From assembly GCA_964019165.1 (NCBI GenBank), contig OZ025270.1, positions 14,504,659 to 14,568,658 of the forward strand: a stretch of DNA of 64,000 nucleotides, written 5' to 3'. Origin of the DNA: Mastigias papua (Eukaryota; Cnidaria; Scyphozoa; Rhizostomeae; Mastigiidae). Shown here piece by piece: positions 19,501 through 31,954 of this stretch (positions are counted from its first letter, which is position 1; the number at the start of each line of letters is the position of its first letter). The translations under genes were made by a program, and so were the position numbers. The notes under the pieces are model-generated. The model made no database searches, had not been told where the DNA came from, and saw only the letters and a program-made list of their open reading frames with translations.

Positions 19501-22500
19501 ATACAGAATAGCAGATTTGTGAGCAAATTGTTGCATGGAGGGTACATTGCCTGCACATATTAGTTAGTAGGGTGATTGGGTAATAGAAGTGTGTGGTTCA
19601 TGGCATCCTCCAGAAGCCTGATTCAATATCTCATTAACATTTTATAAAACAGTGTTCTTGACAAAGCCTAGTTGTTTTGATGTGTGTGGTTAGCACTTCA
19701 CATCTACTTTACATCTAACCTTAGTGGTGTTTGATCTCGGCTTATTGCACAGACAGAGGTTTAAAAAGTGAACCAACTTCCTTGAGTCTGAATGTTTTCT
19801 AATGGTACTGACTTTCGCAAATGATGCATTGTTTGTTAATTATTATGTAATGTAACGTATTCCTTTTGCTGTAGATAGTTGGTCTTAATTAGTTCATTAA
19901 TTATTTAAAACTACCTCTAAAAGCCAACTTTGAAGAATGATATACTAATAAAAAATAATAATACTATTATCCTTATGCATTCCCTGCTGCTATACCTCGG
20001 CTATATTGATAGCATTCTAAATCGAGAAGGTTTCGATTCTTTCCGGTGCACGGGAATTTGTTCGAAATTGTAGTGGCCCACTCAAGACTTGGTACTTGGT
20101 ATTAATGAGTGATCACTACATTGTCTTTTGTAAATGCAAACTAAATGCTGGACTTAGTGAGCGCAAGATGGTTGTAACTGGAAACGTGCAGCGTTTTAAC
20201 GAAAGTGCACTTTTGGCTGATATCTGTAGTATCGATTGGGAGCTGGTTGTTAGTAAGACTGATGACGTTAATGTAGCGGTTGAGGAATGGTCACCCCTCC
20301 TCTCTGCAGTGATAGAAAAGCATGCTCCCACAAGAGAAATGAGAGTTTCAGGTCGGAACTCTCCATGGATAAACACGGAGCTAAAACTGCTTATGAAGTC
20401 AAGAGATAAATTAAAAAAAGCCGCAGTTAAAAATAGATCTTCCTCTCTTATGGAAGACTATAGGAATGTTCGAAATAGGGTGAATAGCCTTAATGTTTTG
20501 CTAAAGCAGCAGTATTTTATCAATAAGATCAGTGAGAATAAAGTTAACATGAAAGAATGCTGGAAAATAACTAGCAAGCTTTTAAATAAATGCAGTAAAT
20601 CCACAAATATCACTTACATTAAAGATGGGGATAATGAAATCAGAGAGAAGAGGGAAATATCCAATACAATGAATAATTATTTTTGTTCAGTGGGAGAAGA
20701 TCTTGCAAAAAATGTTGAGAAATCTTCAAACCCTCTCCTGACGTGCAAATACACTGTAAATCAAACTGCCGTCTGTTTTGAATTTAAAGATGTCGAGTGC
20801 ACACATATTAGGGATGCCATATGTAACTTGAAGACATCAAAGGGCTCTGGAAATGACAATATCTCTAGTTACTTTTTTAAAATTTCCCTACCATTCATTA
20901 CCAAGTCACTAAGTTGCATCTTTAATAAATCAATACTAAAAGGTGTCTTCCCTGCCCAATGGAAGATTGCAAGAGTCACTCCCATTTTTAAAGAGGGAGA
21001 TAAAAACGCAAAATCGAACTATAAATCAATATCAGTTCTCCCTGTAATATCATGGCTCTTTCAAAAATTAGTTTACAACCAGCTATATGAATATATGAGC
21101 ACAAATGGCCTCATAGCATCCTGTTAATCTGGTTTTAGGGCCCAACATTCTACAACAACAGCTTTGTTAAAATGTACTGATGATTGGCTAAATGGTATAG
21201 ATGCTGGAAAATATGCAGGGGTCGTATTCGTTGACTTAAAGAAAGCCTTTGATACAGTTGATCATGGGATTCTTCTTCAAAAGCTCGAACACTATAGTGT
21301 TCAGGGCCACGAGCTAGAATGGTTTAAGTCATACCTATCAAAGCACTCTCAGTTCACAAGAGTCAACGGCTGCGACTCCAGGGTCCAAAGTATAAGCCTA
21401 GGAGTTCCTCAGGATTTATGTCTTGGACCACTGCTATTTTCGATCTATTTCAATGATCTCCCTATGGTCATCAATAATGCTACAATTTATATTTACACTG
21501 ATGACACTTGTATAAGCTTCCAAGCTGATAGCGTTTCTAAGCTAAATGAGGGATTAAACAAGGACCTGGAAGCTTTAGATTTATGGCTTAATGGTAATAT
21601 ACTATCTCGGAACGTAGCCAAAACGCAGTCAATGACCATTTCAACAAAGCACAAGCAAGCTGCATTGGAAAAGAAAAATGAGCAACTTTGTCTCCAAATG
21701 TGCAATGAAACCCTGGGAGCTGTTCAAAACACCAAGTATCTAGGAGTTCACATTGACAATTCTCTTGATTGGAAGAAGCATATTCAGGAAACATCTAAAA
21801 AAAATTCACGATCTCTTGGTATGCTAAAATATGCAAAAAGATATCTTCCTTTCCATGCACTTAAAATTCTCTACACCAGTGTCATTGATCCTAGCTTCCG
21901 GTACTGCTGTTCTGTGTGGGGGTGTGTGTGGTGCAGCCGAAATCCACCAGCTACAGAAACTTCAAAATCGAGCTGCCCGAATCATCGCCGATAGCAATTA
22001 CGATGCCCCTAGTAAACCATTAATAGAAAGTTTGGGTTGGAAAACTATTAATGATATGATACAGTTTGAATCGCGAGTTATGGTATTCAAATCAATAAAT
22101 CGGCTCACCCCACAATACCTCTCAGACCTGTTTGTGGCAAACTCCACCAATCCCTCATACAGCCTAAGGAGTACGGACACCGATCTTACACTATCAAAGA
22201 GAAACACCTCGACTGGCCAGAAAAGCTTCTCGTATTGGGGTACTAAACTTTGGAATGGCCTCCCAGATCCAGCAAAGCGAGCCACTAGACTTCAGTCGTC
22301 TCCTTTATTTTATTCCATTTTTATTTCCTTTAACTAGTATTTTTAATTTTTCAAGTATAACTTTATATTTATGTTAGAACTCTTTTACTTGATGTAATTA
22401 CGTTATGTAGGATCTTATTCTTATTTTGTAGTGTATTTAGATGGAGGGCCCCTTGAAAAGCAGCTACGGCTGAAGGGCTACCCTCCCTAAACATTTATGG

Positions 22501-22795
22501 AAACTTTCATTCAAAATAATTTAAAAAGTACAATATAAGCTAAAAGTTAATCTATCCAGCCAACTCTCCAAAATTGGGCATTGGCTGCATACTCACACAG
22601 TTCAGATCAAAGTGTTCTTACAAAAAAAAATATCATTAAAAGCTTAAAAGTTCAGGAGATGTCCATTCTTTGTTTCTTCGACAAAATATAAAGTACGACG
22701 GTCTTGTACATATATTTGTTATCCGCTTGGTTAGGAACATTATTTCATTCTCTGGTACCCTTACACTATTTCATTCTCTGGTATAATAATAGTAC

Positions 22796-22834
<39 letters not shown>

Positions 22835-25800
22835 TATGTACTAAATGTCAGTCTTTGCAAAAAGATCATGTTGTGGTATGCATTCTGAAGAAGGCATAAC
22901 GCCCAAACATAAACTGTGCCCCATTTGAGTGAATTGGATTCTAAAGGCTTAATGACCTTGGAGTTCCACAACTATTTTATTGCGCCCCCGTGGTGTATTG
23001 GAATGGCGCAGGACTCCTGATCATGATGGCTTTGTGTTCATGGGTTCGATTCCTCCTGGGGCGCAGAAATGGATTTATTCCACATTATGGTATTTTTATT
23101 ATTGTTTCAAAAGTTTTTTGAATTGTTTATTGTTTTTTGTATAGCTCTAAAAACGTGAACTAATTAATATCAACTCCTAAGCAAAATAACAATATGAATA
23201 AGTAAAATAAAGGAAATTACATCGATATGAAAAGATTAATGTTCATATATAATAACTGTAACAAATTCCGAAAATGTCCTATTTACATATCTTACATAGA
23301 CAATTCGCCCCATTCCAATGTTTTTACATAAAGCTTGATACACGGAAGCTGCAACTTTTATACCACGGAATGATAAGCTATCAATGGCATAAGTAGATTC
23401 CTTAGTTTGAGGCAACTCCAATAGGTTCTTAGATTTTAAATTATAGCTGTTCTCTTTTACGTGGAACAATTCCCACAAAAAGGAAGGATACTGTCGTGTT
23501 AGAGTACTACAAACTGCATTAGCTTTTGCAAGATTCTTTGATGAGTCGTGCATTCCTGTTCTCTCTGTAGCCACCTGTCATAAGATTATCTGAAATCATT
23601 CAAGAGAATTCGAAGCGCTCTCTTGTGAGTACGATTTAGGCTGCGTTTACACGAGGACTTTAGAACGGTTCTATATGGAACCGTTCCGCAGAGGTACGGA
23701 TAGGCTTCCCGTTTACACGATGTCTTGGAACCTTTCTGTGCAGAACCGTTTCTTTCCATGCATTCACGGATAGGTGGTTCCACATTTATAGCCTACCATT
23801 GCCTCATTTCTAAGCGTACCTGACGAGAACCGTTCTAGGTGCTTACACGAGAACTTTTTGGTACGGTTCCAAACGGAACCTACTTTCTAGGTGGACCCGT
23901 TTGGGTACGGCTAGCAGTTCTGTTTGAAACAGTTCCATCAGTTCCCGTGTAAACGCAAAGCCCATCCGTACCTTTTTGGGTACGGTTCCATTTGGAACCG
24001 TTCCCTTGTAAACGCAGCCTTAGATCGTTGTCGGCAACTTTTCTACAAAATATCCGTATTAGCGGACAGTAGTTAAATTGAGACACCATAGAAGAGTTGT
24101 ACAGAGAAGACACTGCTTCTCATTCAAGTATTTTGATACTCTAGAGAAGTCATTGATCTTGTTGTTTGCTTTTTGACACAATTCTGCTGCATGCTGGTCA
24201 AATTTTGGTTTCGAGTCTGTATTAATCCCCAGTAGCTTAGGGGTCAGTCATTTATAACTCTGGCTACCAGGGCGGGCTAAAATTTACAAAGTGGCCAGAA
24301 GTTTTATACCTCTTCAATTTTTGTCCAAAAGTTTTGATACCCCCTTGAGAAAGAAGTAACCAGTGTCACACCCCAGTTGCTATCTACACTGTAAGGATTT
24401 CAGGGTAGATTTCTTCATTGCTACTTTTAAAGTAGCAATTGCTACTTTCATAAATTATTGCAAGAAAGGCCTTTGTACACAATATAGGAATTATAATTTT
24501 TTGTGAGATTTCTTTGCATAAGGTATAGAGAAGTTTCATCAGAAAGTTGATTTGTGCTTGAAACATTTCATTTGAACAAACAGCTGAGATGAATGCTAAT
24601 AGGAGCACTACAATAAGACAGTATACCACATAAAACTGAAATCAGAGAAAAATTGCTATTGGAGAAACTTTGACAACTAGATACGTATAAATGAAGTGTT
24701 CAATAGACTTCTGCAAATCATTGAGCTGATTTTCTTCAGATTTTGTCTTTAATGGATTTCATACTCCTCAAAAATTATCCACAAAGTTTCATACCGTCAA
24801 GTGACCTTGGAAATGTTTTCATTCCCTCCCCAATTCTAGCCCGCCCCGGTACCCAGAGTTATAGATGACTGACCCCTTAGTACTGTTTACAACATAAATG
24901 GAAACTTTTTCAATTTCAAGAACAATATTGTCAATACACTTAAAACCGAGTAGTATTACTTGAAATTTTGATCATAATCATAATCATAATCATATCATAT
25001 AATCATAAAGCTTATTTACAGTTGGTTTATTTATAGTTAGTAATAACTAATTAACACCAACTATTTACAATATAATATGCAATATTATTATGATGGATTA
25101 TGCACCATTCCATTTGCTCCATTTGAACTGTTGGGAAGTGCCTGCCATATCCTACACCCTATAGACAATATTGTTTCTATGCCATAGCACATAGTACGTG
25201 CTTTTGGCCAGTTTAAGTTAGGGCAGCCTCTTAACCCATAAGGCGGCACCTGTTTTTCGGCAAAGATTTCTTTCATAGAGCTAGGACTGAGGTTCAGTTT
25301 TTGAACACTTCAGTCATTAGCAATTGTTTATTCCTTTTGTGGAGTGGGACCGAATTGTCTCTTAGCAGCATCGTAGGAAAGTCTGATCTCATATCTTTGT
25401 AAGTTATATGCAGTGCCCTTTCGTGTATACGTTTAATTTTTTCGTACAGTGTTCTGTCACAGAACATCCATATAAACTGACAGTAGCTGAATTGTGACAA
25501 GACGAATGCTTTCATTATTCGTTTCATTGGCGCAGTTCTAGAGAGAGAGAGCAAGTAGTTTCTATCCATTTTTCATACACTGAGACTTGACTTGCTGTTT
25601 GAAGCTAAGATTTTGTCGCAAATCACACCCAGCAGCTTTTCTTCAGTGCTCTCGTTTGTTTTTGTACTTCCAATTTTTATAGAAACATTGTTACTTTTGT
25701 CTCCAAATACCATCAAGTGGCACTTGTCCTCGTTCAGCTTCATATCGTTGTTTGGAAACCATTTTGCGATTTTTAGGGCATCGTGCGGTACTCCAAGTGC

Positions 25801-28800
25801 AGTTTCTCTCCACGTACTTAAGGGCCCATTTATCTTCACCTTCTGCTTCCTTGCATTGAAATAGATATGGATTAAGGAGAGGAAGCAGAGGGTGAGGATA
25901 AATGGCAATGGATAATAGTTAAGGCATCGATAATTCGCATGGCGGTTTTTAAGAGGGGAGAAAACTAAGAAACCCCTTTAAGTACATTATAAGACAGGGA
26001 ATTTGTCGTAATCAAAAATTGAGTACGATTTAGCCGAAATTACGTTACTCTCAAGTGCCAAATAAACTGGGGATCCTAATAAGCAGGAAGTGGAAAAAAT
26101 TTCGAATTTTAATAAACTGGGGGATCAGAATAAACAGGTGGGTCGGAATTTGAAAAAGAGCTTGAAATGATTATAAAGCGCGGGAAAAACGAAAGCAGGT
26201 GGTCATTTTCTCAGGTTGCCATTACAGCAGCAAATTTTCGCGACATTTCTTAGAAGTAGTATGCTAGAAAATATAATTACACAAGTCGTTTTGACCAAAG
26301 CCAATTGACTGTTTTGATATCAATTGATATCAATTATCAATTGACACTTGCTTTGATACATCCAATGATTCAATTTTTAAACGAAACTTTCGAACGTTTG
26401 AGCGTGAATGGTACTAACAAAGAAAAGAAATGAAATAAAGGGTTTGTAAACAGTTTCATTTTCTTTAAAATTAATAAACGGGGAGTCCTTATAAGGTCTG
26501 GAGGGTTGGAAAAAAATTAAAAAATTAATAAGCGGGGGGATGTTTACTTGGCACCTGAGAGTATAACTTTAAGCACGTGATAACCGAGTACGTTATAATT
26601 GGGGTATTTTTATAAGCGGTTGTATGAACTTTTGCTGGTACCGACCACTCAGTAAGTTATACTCGAAAGTACGCCATAGCTGAGTAGGGGGAGGGGGGGA
26701 GGGGGATTTTCAATCCAATCCGATACTTTTAGCATATGAATTGATTTTTGCACCTCTTTTCTTTAGGTCATATCAAGGATTTTCTTAAGTATTAATCGTT
26801 CTTGGAATGGAATGATTTCATTACCTGAGTTTCGAAGAAGCAATTTTCAGCAGGTATGCATTACTGGAGGGTATTCTGCCCTAAAATGATTATGTACTCT
26901 TGGTGGTTCCTAACACTATGACATTTCATATCATACTGGAAAATAGCCAACTAAATTATATCGATATTAAATTGTTGCATGTATCGATTGGTTTCAGCTT
27001 GTTTGCTTACCTTGATCTTTTGATAAACAAAGAATTTCTTACAATGTCGTTAAGCTTGATATTGCACTTTTAGGTTCTGATATCTCTTGAAGAGGAGGAC
27101 GACATCAATCAGGTAAATACATTACTTTTGGGTTCTTCACATGGGGCATTTGCTACGCAATATAAATTAGATAGAAAAACAGAAGCATTAAATCACAAAT
27201 TCTTACAGTTGTTGTTTATAAGCTTCATTATACGCGTGTTATATAGCTTCATTAACTGGGGGAGTTTCAGTTCAAAACCAAAACGGAAATATACTACATA
27301 TACGCCATAGCCTCTATGATTTACTTATTGAATTTCACTTTTTAAGATACGCCATTTCAACCTCTACTGTATGCACACCTCTTCGCCGGGCCGGGTAATT
27401 TTTTTTAGACATAATGACCTGTCAATCTTTGTATTGTAAGGTGGTATGTGTTGACTTCCGCACAGTATTTTTGAGTCCAAATGTGAGAGAGACTCTGAAA
27501 AGCCATGAAATGTTCGTCTTGTGAATGGAGATAGCCTTCAAAGTTAGTACTGACGTCATCAGGAACCCAGGTTTTTTCAGTTGCCCCGGAGTCCACAAAA
27601 GCTCTCAGTGGACCTGACAGCATGATTCTGCAGTGTGTAAGAGTGAATTGAGACTATGTTGTTATTCAGTTTAAGACAAACCTTTTTGCCCGAAAATCTT
27701 GCAGTACTTTCTGATTTAAGGAGCCTTGCAGCAATTGCCTTATTCTCTAATTCTAAGAATGAAAATCATACCATTTTCGAAAGTTTTGTTTTCAAAGTCG
27801 TTCGCTCTTTCAAAGTGATTGCACAACTTTTTAATGAAGTAAACCTCTTAGCTTCTCCATTAATCTCACCCGCTAATAATCGTAAAACATTTCTACTATC
27901 ACAAACTCGAAGACTAAGTCGAAAGCATCATTGAGCCACATTTCCAATGTTGTTGTTTGTTGTGGGTTGTCTAGGAAGTTAGCATCATAAATGTTGCAAA
28001 GTCGTGTTGCAAGGATAGGTACGTATAGCGACTATGATCTTTCTGCTTCCTTGTTGCTAGACATGTTTAATTAGCTTTTAATTAAGGGAATAATAAAGGA
28101 GGAGACAGTTGTTAAGGTGTACACGTCTGTTAATAGTCTTGCGCCCATTAATCTCTCTGATCTGTTTATACAAACGTTCGTGGAGGAAAACTGTAAGTCT
28201 GTTGAAATAGGAAAACTGTTGAAACTTGCAGTGGACAAATGACATGAAGTGTGTAGTAGGGGAAATGTGCCATTCTTTCCTCATAGTGATCTATACTAAG
28301 CTGACCACAAAAATGAGCGGGAACTTCATATACGCTTTGACATTATTCTTCATGTGACAACGTTTTAGCCTCCCCCCCCCCGATAGCTTTTGTGTGGTCC
28401 TGGGCTATTGAACAACACGGGGGCCCATATGACGTCATTATGAAAGTTAATTCCACCAGAGAATCATGTCATTGCTTCTGGAGGCCCCTTTCAAAGTCCT
28501 CCTGCCCCATCTCGGTGGTCTTGCAACCTTTGTCTATATTTTGTCACGGTGAATACATGTTAAACATATTGGAATTTATTGAAGAAACAAATGAGATGAT
28601 TGCCCATGGATTGTTTGGAGTTATATTATTCTTTTAAATTATGTTTCAGACATTAATAGTGTAGTTTTGTAGCCAAATTGCTAATAGTAAATTCTTTACT
28701 ATTAGGTACTGGACTATTTTTCATATGAACATTTCTATGTTATATATTGCAAATTCTGGGAGTTGGACACGGATCATGATTTAATCATTAATAAAGCGGA

Positions 28801-31561
28801 TATGTCACGCTATAATAATGGAGGTGAGTTATATATTTAACATATAAACATGATGTTTTATGGTGATATGATTTTCAGTGGTGAGACATTATGTTTTGTG
28901 GTGAAACGTGATGTCTTGTAGTTAGACGTGATGTTTTGTTGTGAGATATGATTTGTTTTTAGTGAAACGTAATATTTTGTGGTGAAACATAATACTTTGT
29001 AGAGAGAAATGATGTTTTATGATGAAACGTGATGATGTCTGGTGAGACATAGTGTTTTGTAACGAAACGTGATGTTTTGTGATGAGAGCGTGATGTTTTG
29101 TATTGAGACGTGATGTTTGGTGGTGATAAATGATGTTTTGTAGTGAAATCTGTTGTTATCTGGTTAGACATGATGTTTTGTGGTGAGACATGATGTTTTG
29201 TGTTGAAACGTGATGTTGTTTGGTTAGACGTGATGTTTTGTGGTGAGACATGATGTTTTTATGGTGAAACGTGATGTTTTTTGGTTAAATGTGATGTTTT
29301 ATGGGGAAAAGTGATGTTCTGTGGTTAGACGTGATGTTGTGTAGTGAGATGTGATGTTTTGTGGTTGGACGTTATGTTTTGTGGTGAGACGTAATATCGA
29401 GGTCTTTACAACCAATTTGTTATATCTTTGGAAATGTATAATCTGGTTGTAGATAGTTAGTGGATTATGATGAAACAGATTTTGTTGCTTTAGTGATTAT
29501 TACATTGCTACTGATTGGATACTCATCGGGAAAGGCGTTGGTCTCTCATAGCTATGGACTTTCAGCTTTTTGAAAAGTGCCCATTTCGAATGGTATCATG
29601 AGGAATTTATCTATTTGAGAGAACATTTTAGGAGTGTACTTAACCACTTAATACCTCAAAGTACTGCTGCGAGGCATCAATTATGACAACTCATAGTAAA
29701 TAGGAATTTGACGACCATTAACGATCATGCATCGACCAGCCAATGAACTAGCAGGCGCTATATCCCCACCCCCATAATGTTTTTCAAAACAGTATAAAAG
29801 GTACTGCAGAATGTGATTTCATTGTCACATTTAAGCAAATCGCAGACGTAGTATGGACAGCCCTGTTATCTCTATACAATGCGATGAGATTTGGACAGGA
29901 GCGCATATTTTTCTAGACATGTGAGCAGAATTGTTTACATTAGATCATAAGCCAATAAGATACGTCCTTCCTAACCATATTTCTTTGCAAGTCGATCTTA
30001 AGAGTGAGTTGCTTTGGAAGGAATATTAGCGTACAACTTTTGCCCGGGAAAATTTTAACTTGATTTTCAATTGCTATCTTCGAGCCTTAAGGTAACAAGT
30101 GAACGATTTCGAGGATACTCACAATATAGAGAACGGCTTATTTCTTATTTCTGATATCAACGACGTTACCTGAATCTCCCTTCACCTTCATTACGACAGG
30201 AATGTTTTTCTTTATTTCAAGATAACTTTTCATGTTTGCTCTCAGCCAGATTTAAAACCTCATAACTACCATTTCGAAGCTATGCTGGCAAGTTTGCCGT
30301 TAAAATATGAAGAAATATTCTGACCCCATTTCACAGTGCAATAAAAACAAAGACAGAAGAGGAGTTTTGATAAACATTAGTACGTAATTCATGGGAAAGT
30401 TAGTGGGAATATTTGCATAAGAATTATAGGTTGCAGCTTGTTTGGTGCATGCAAATTGATTATCTTTTTGAGAGCAGAGCATGAAAACTGGTTGTAGTAA
30501 CTTTGCAGTATCAAAAATTTACAATAAACTCACCTCCAGTGACTGCATTATGGAAACCATTAGGACGGATCGTTTACAGAGGGTGGACGAAAGTGGAGGT
30601 GAATGAACACATTGAAGATGCTTTTGTTTGTATTCAGACAATTTTCTCAGTCGTATGATGACGGAAGGACATTTCAGCAGTTGAGCGTTTTTCTTTGCAA
30701 ATAAACATACATTTTTTTCACCGGAAAAGTTGTGAGTTATAGATATTCTCCATAGCAACTCTGTTTCAAGATGGTGCAATGAAATGTGGTTTAAAAACAG
30801 GGAACATTTCATTGGGTAATACCCTATTGTGAACAATTCCGCTGCTTGAAGTAGAACATAATTTGCCACTTTTATCTTTGGACTAGCTGTCATGTATCTT
30901 CTTGGTACTTTATCTTCTTCACTAGAGACTAGTGGACTTTGTAAATTACTCTGAATGCACGCTTATGTGTACCGTTAACCTCATCGTTGGTAGTTTTCAA
31001 TCGAAACATCAAAATTATGGGTTTGATAAGCAACGATATTAGATATGCTTTGTGCTTGGTATCTTGAAATACAGTTTAGTGCTTAGATACATTGATTTTC
31101 AACCAGAAATGATTCACGTTCTTGCGAAGTAGTACACTGAGTGCTATTCATTCATATCAATTTGCACAGGAAGTGGGATATGCATAATCTGAGCTTTCTA
31201 TGAAACCATAGACCACCTAGAAATATACTAGAACGGAGTTTTGTCATACAACACTTCTTTACTATTTAGCTGCAACCACTTATTTCATTGTATTTTATCT
31301 GGCATAAGCTACTGGACTTATTTATTTTTTCTAGCTTTATCTTCGAAGATTATTGATAGAATATTTTCTGGATGTGTAATCAGGTAATATTGACAACCTA
31401 CGTATCTGCTGTATACATAGCACTTAGGAGGAAACAATTTGCGCGTGGAAGGAGTGAGATTGAACTGGATACCTTGGCTTATGCAAATAGATATAAGTAT
31501 GTTCTGTTCTTTCTCGTAGGCACTATCTCACGACGGTATTAAGCGAGTATCATTGATCTAT

Positions 31562-31632
<71 letters not shown>

Positions 31633-31874
31633 CTAAGTCATGAGTGGGGTACCAAAATTGGAAAATTTATTTTGGCCCCAGTGCGGATTCGAACTCACGA
31701 TGTTTAGATCAGAAGACTCCTATGCTAATCAACTGCGCCATCCAGGCACAAAAGAATAGCGGTGGAATCTTAAGGTCATTCTACCGTGAGTCCCTCAACG
31801 CATCTAGGGCCGTCTCTATGTTTCGGCTATAATGCCTTCTTCAGAGCCAAGCGTACTACATTATATTAATTCGG

Positions 31875-31954
<80 letters not shown>

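Larger units (their letters stand above)
23236..24970 (-). pseudogene. LINE fragment split by two MITEs
   Basis: On the minus strand the fragment reads [18 protein letters not shown], then [MITE 24240-24876], then [18 protein letters not shown], then [20 protein letters not shown], then [MITE 23639-24019], then [16 protein letters not shown], and ends near 23236 after [20 protein letters not shown]. These are the blocks after the catalytic core in CR1/L2-like LINEs. One frame change lies near 24110, apart from the insertions. Each MITE is flanked by TTA on both sides, and taking out each MITE with one TTA copy restores the frame exactly. The fragment is antisense to PPP2R3. Confidence 0.85.

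Noticed and set aside
22982..23065. Functional tRNA gene
   Set aside because: The acceptor stem is perfect but T, anticodon and D arms pair poorly and the same block recurs in a repeat family.
27405..27623. Minus-strand frame with AFVDSGATE, like a retropepsin active site
   Set aside because: The rest of the frame lacks the flap and second hydrophobic-G motifs, and no neighbouring retroelement domains exist; likely chance.
28860..29395. CRISPR-like or coding repeat
   Set aside because: Contiguous 21-bp degenerate units without spacers; a minisatellite.
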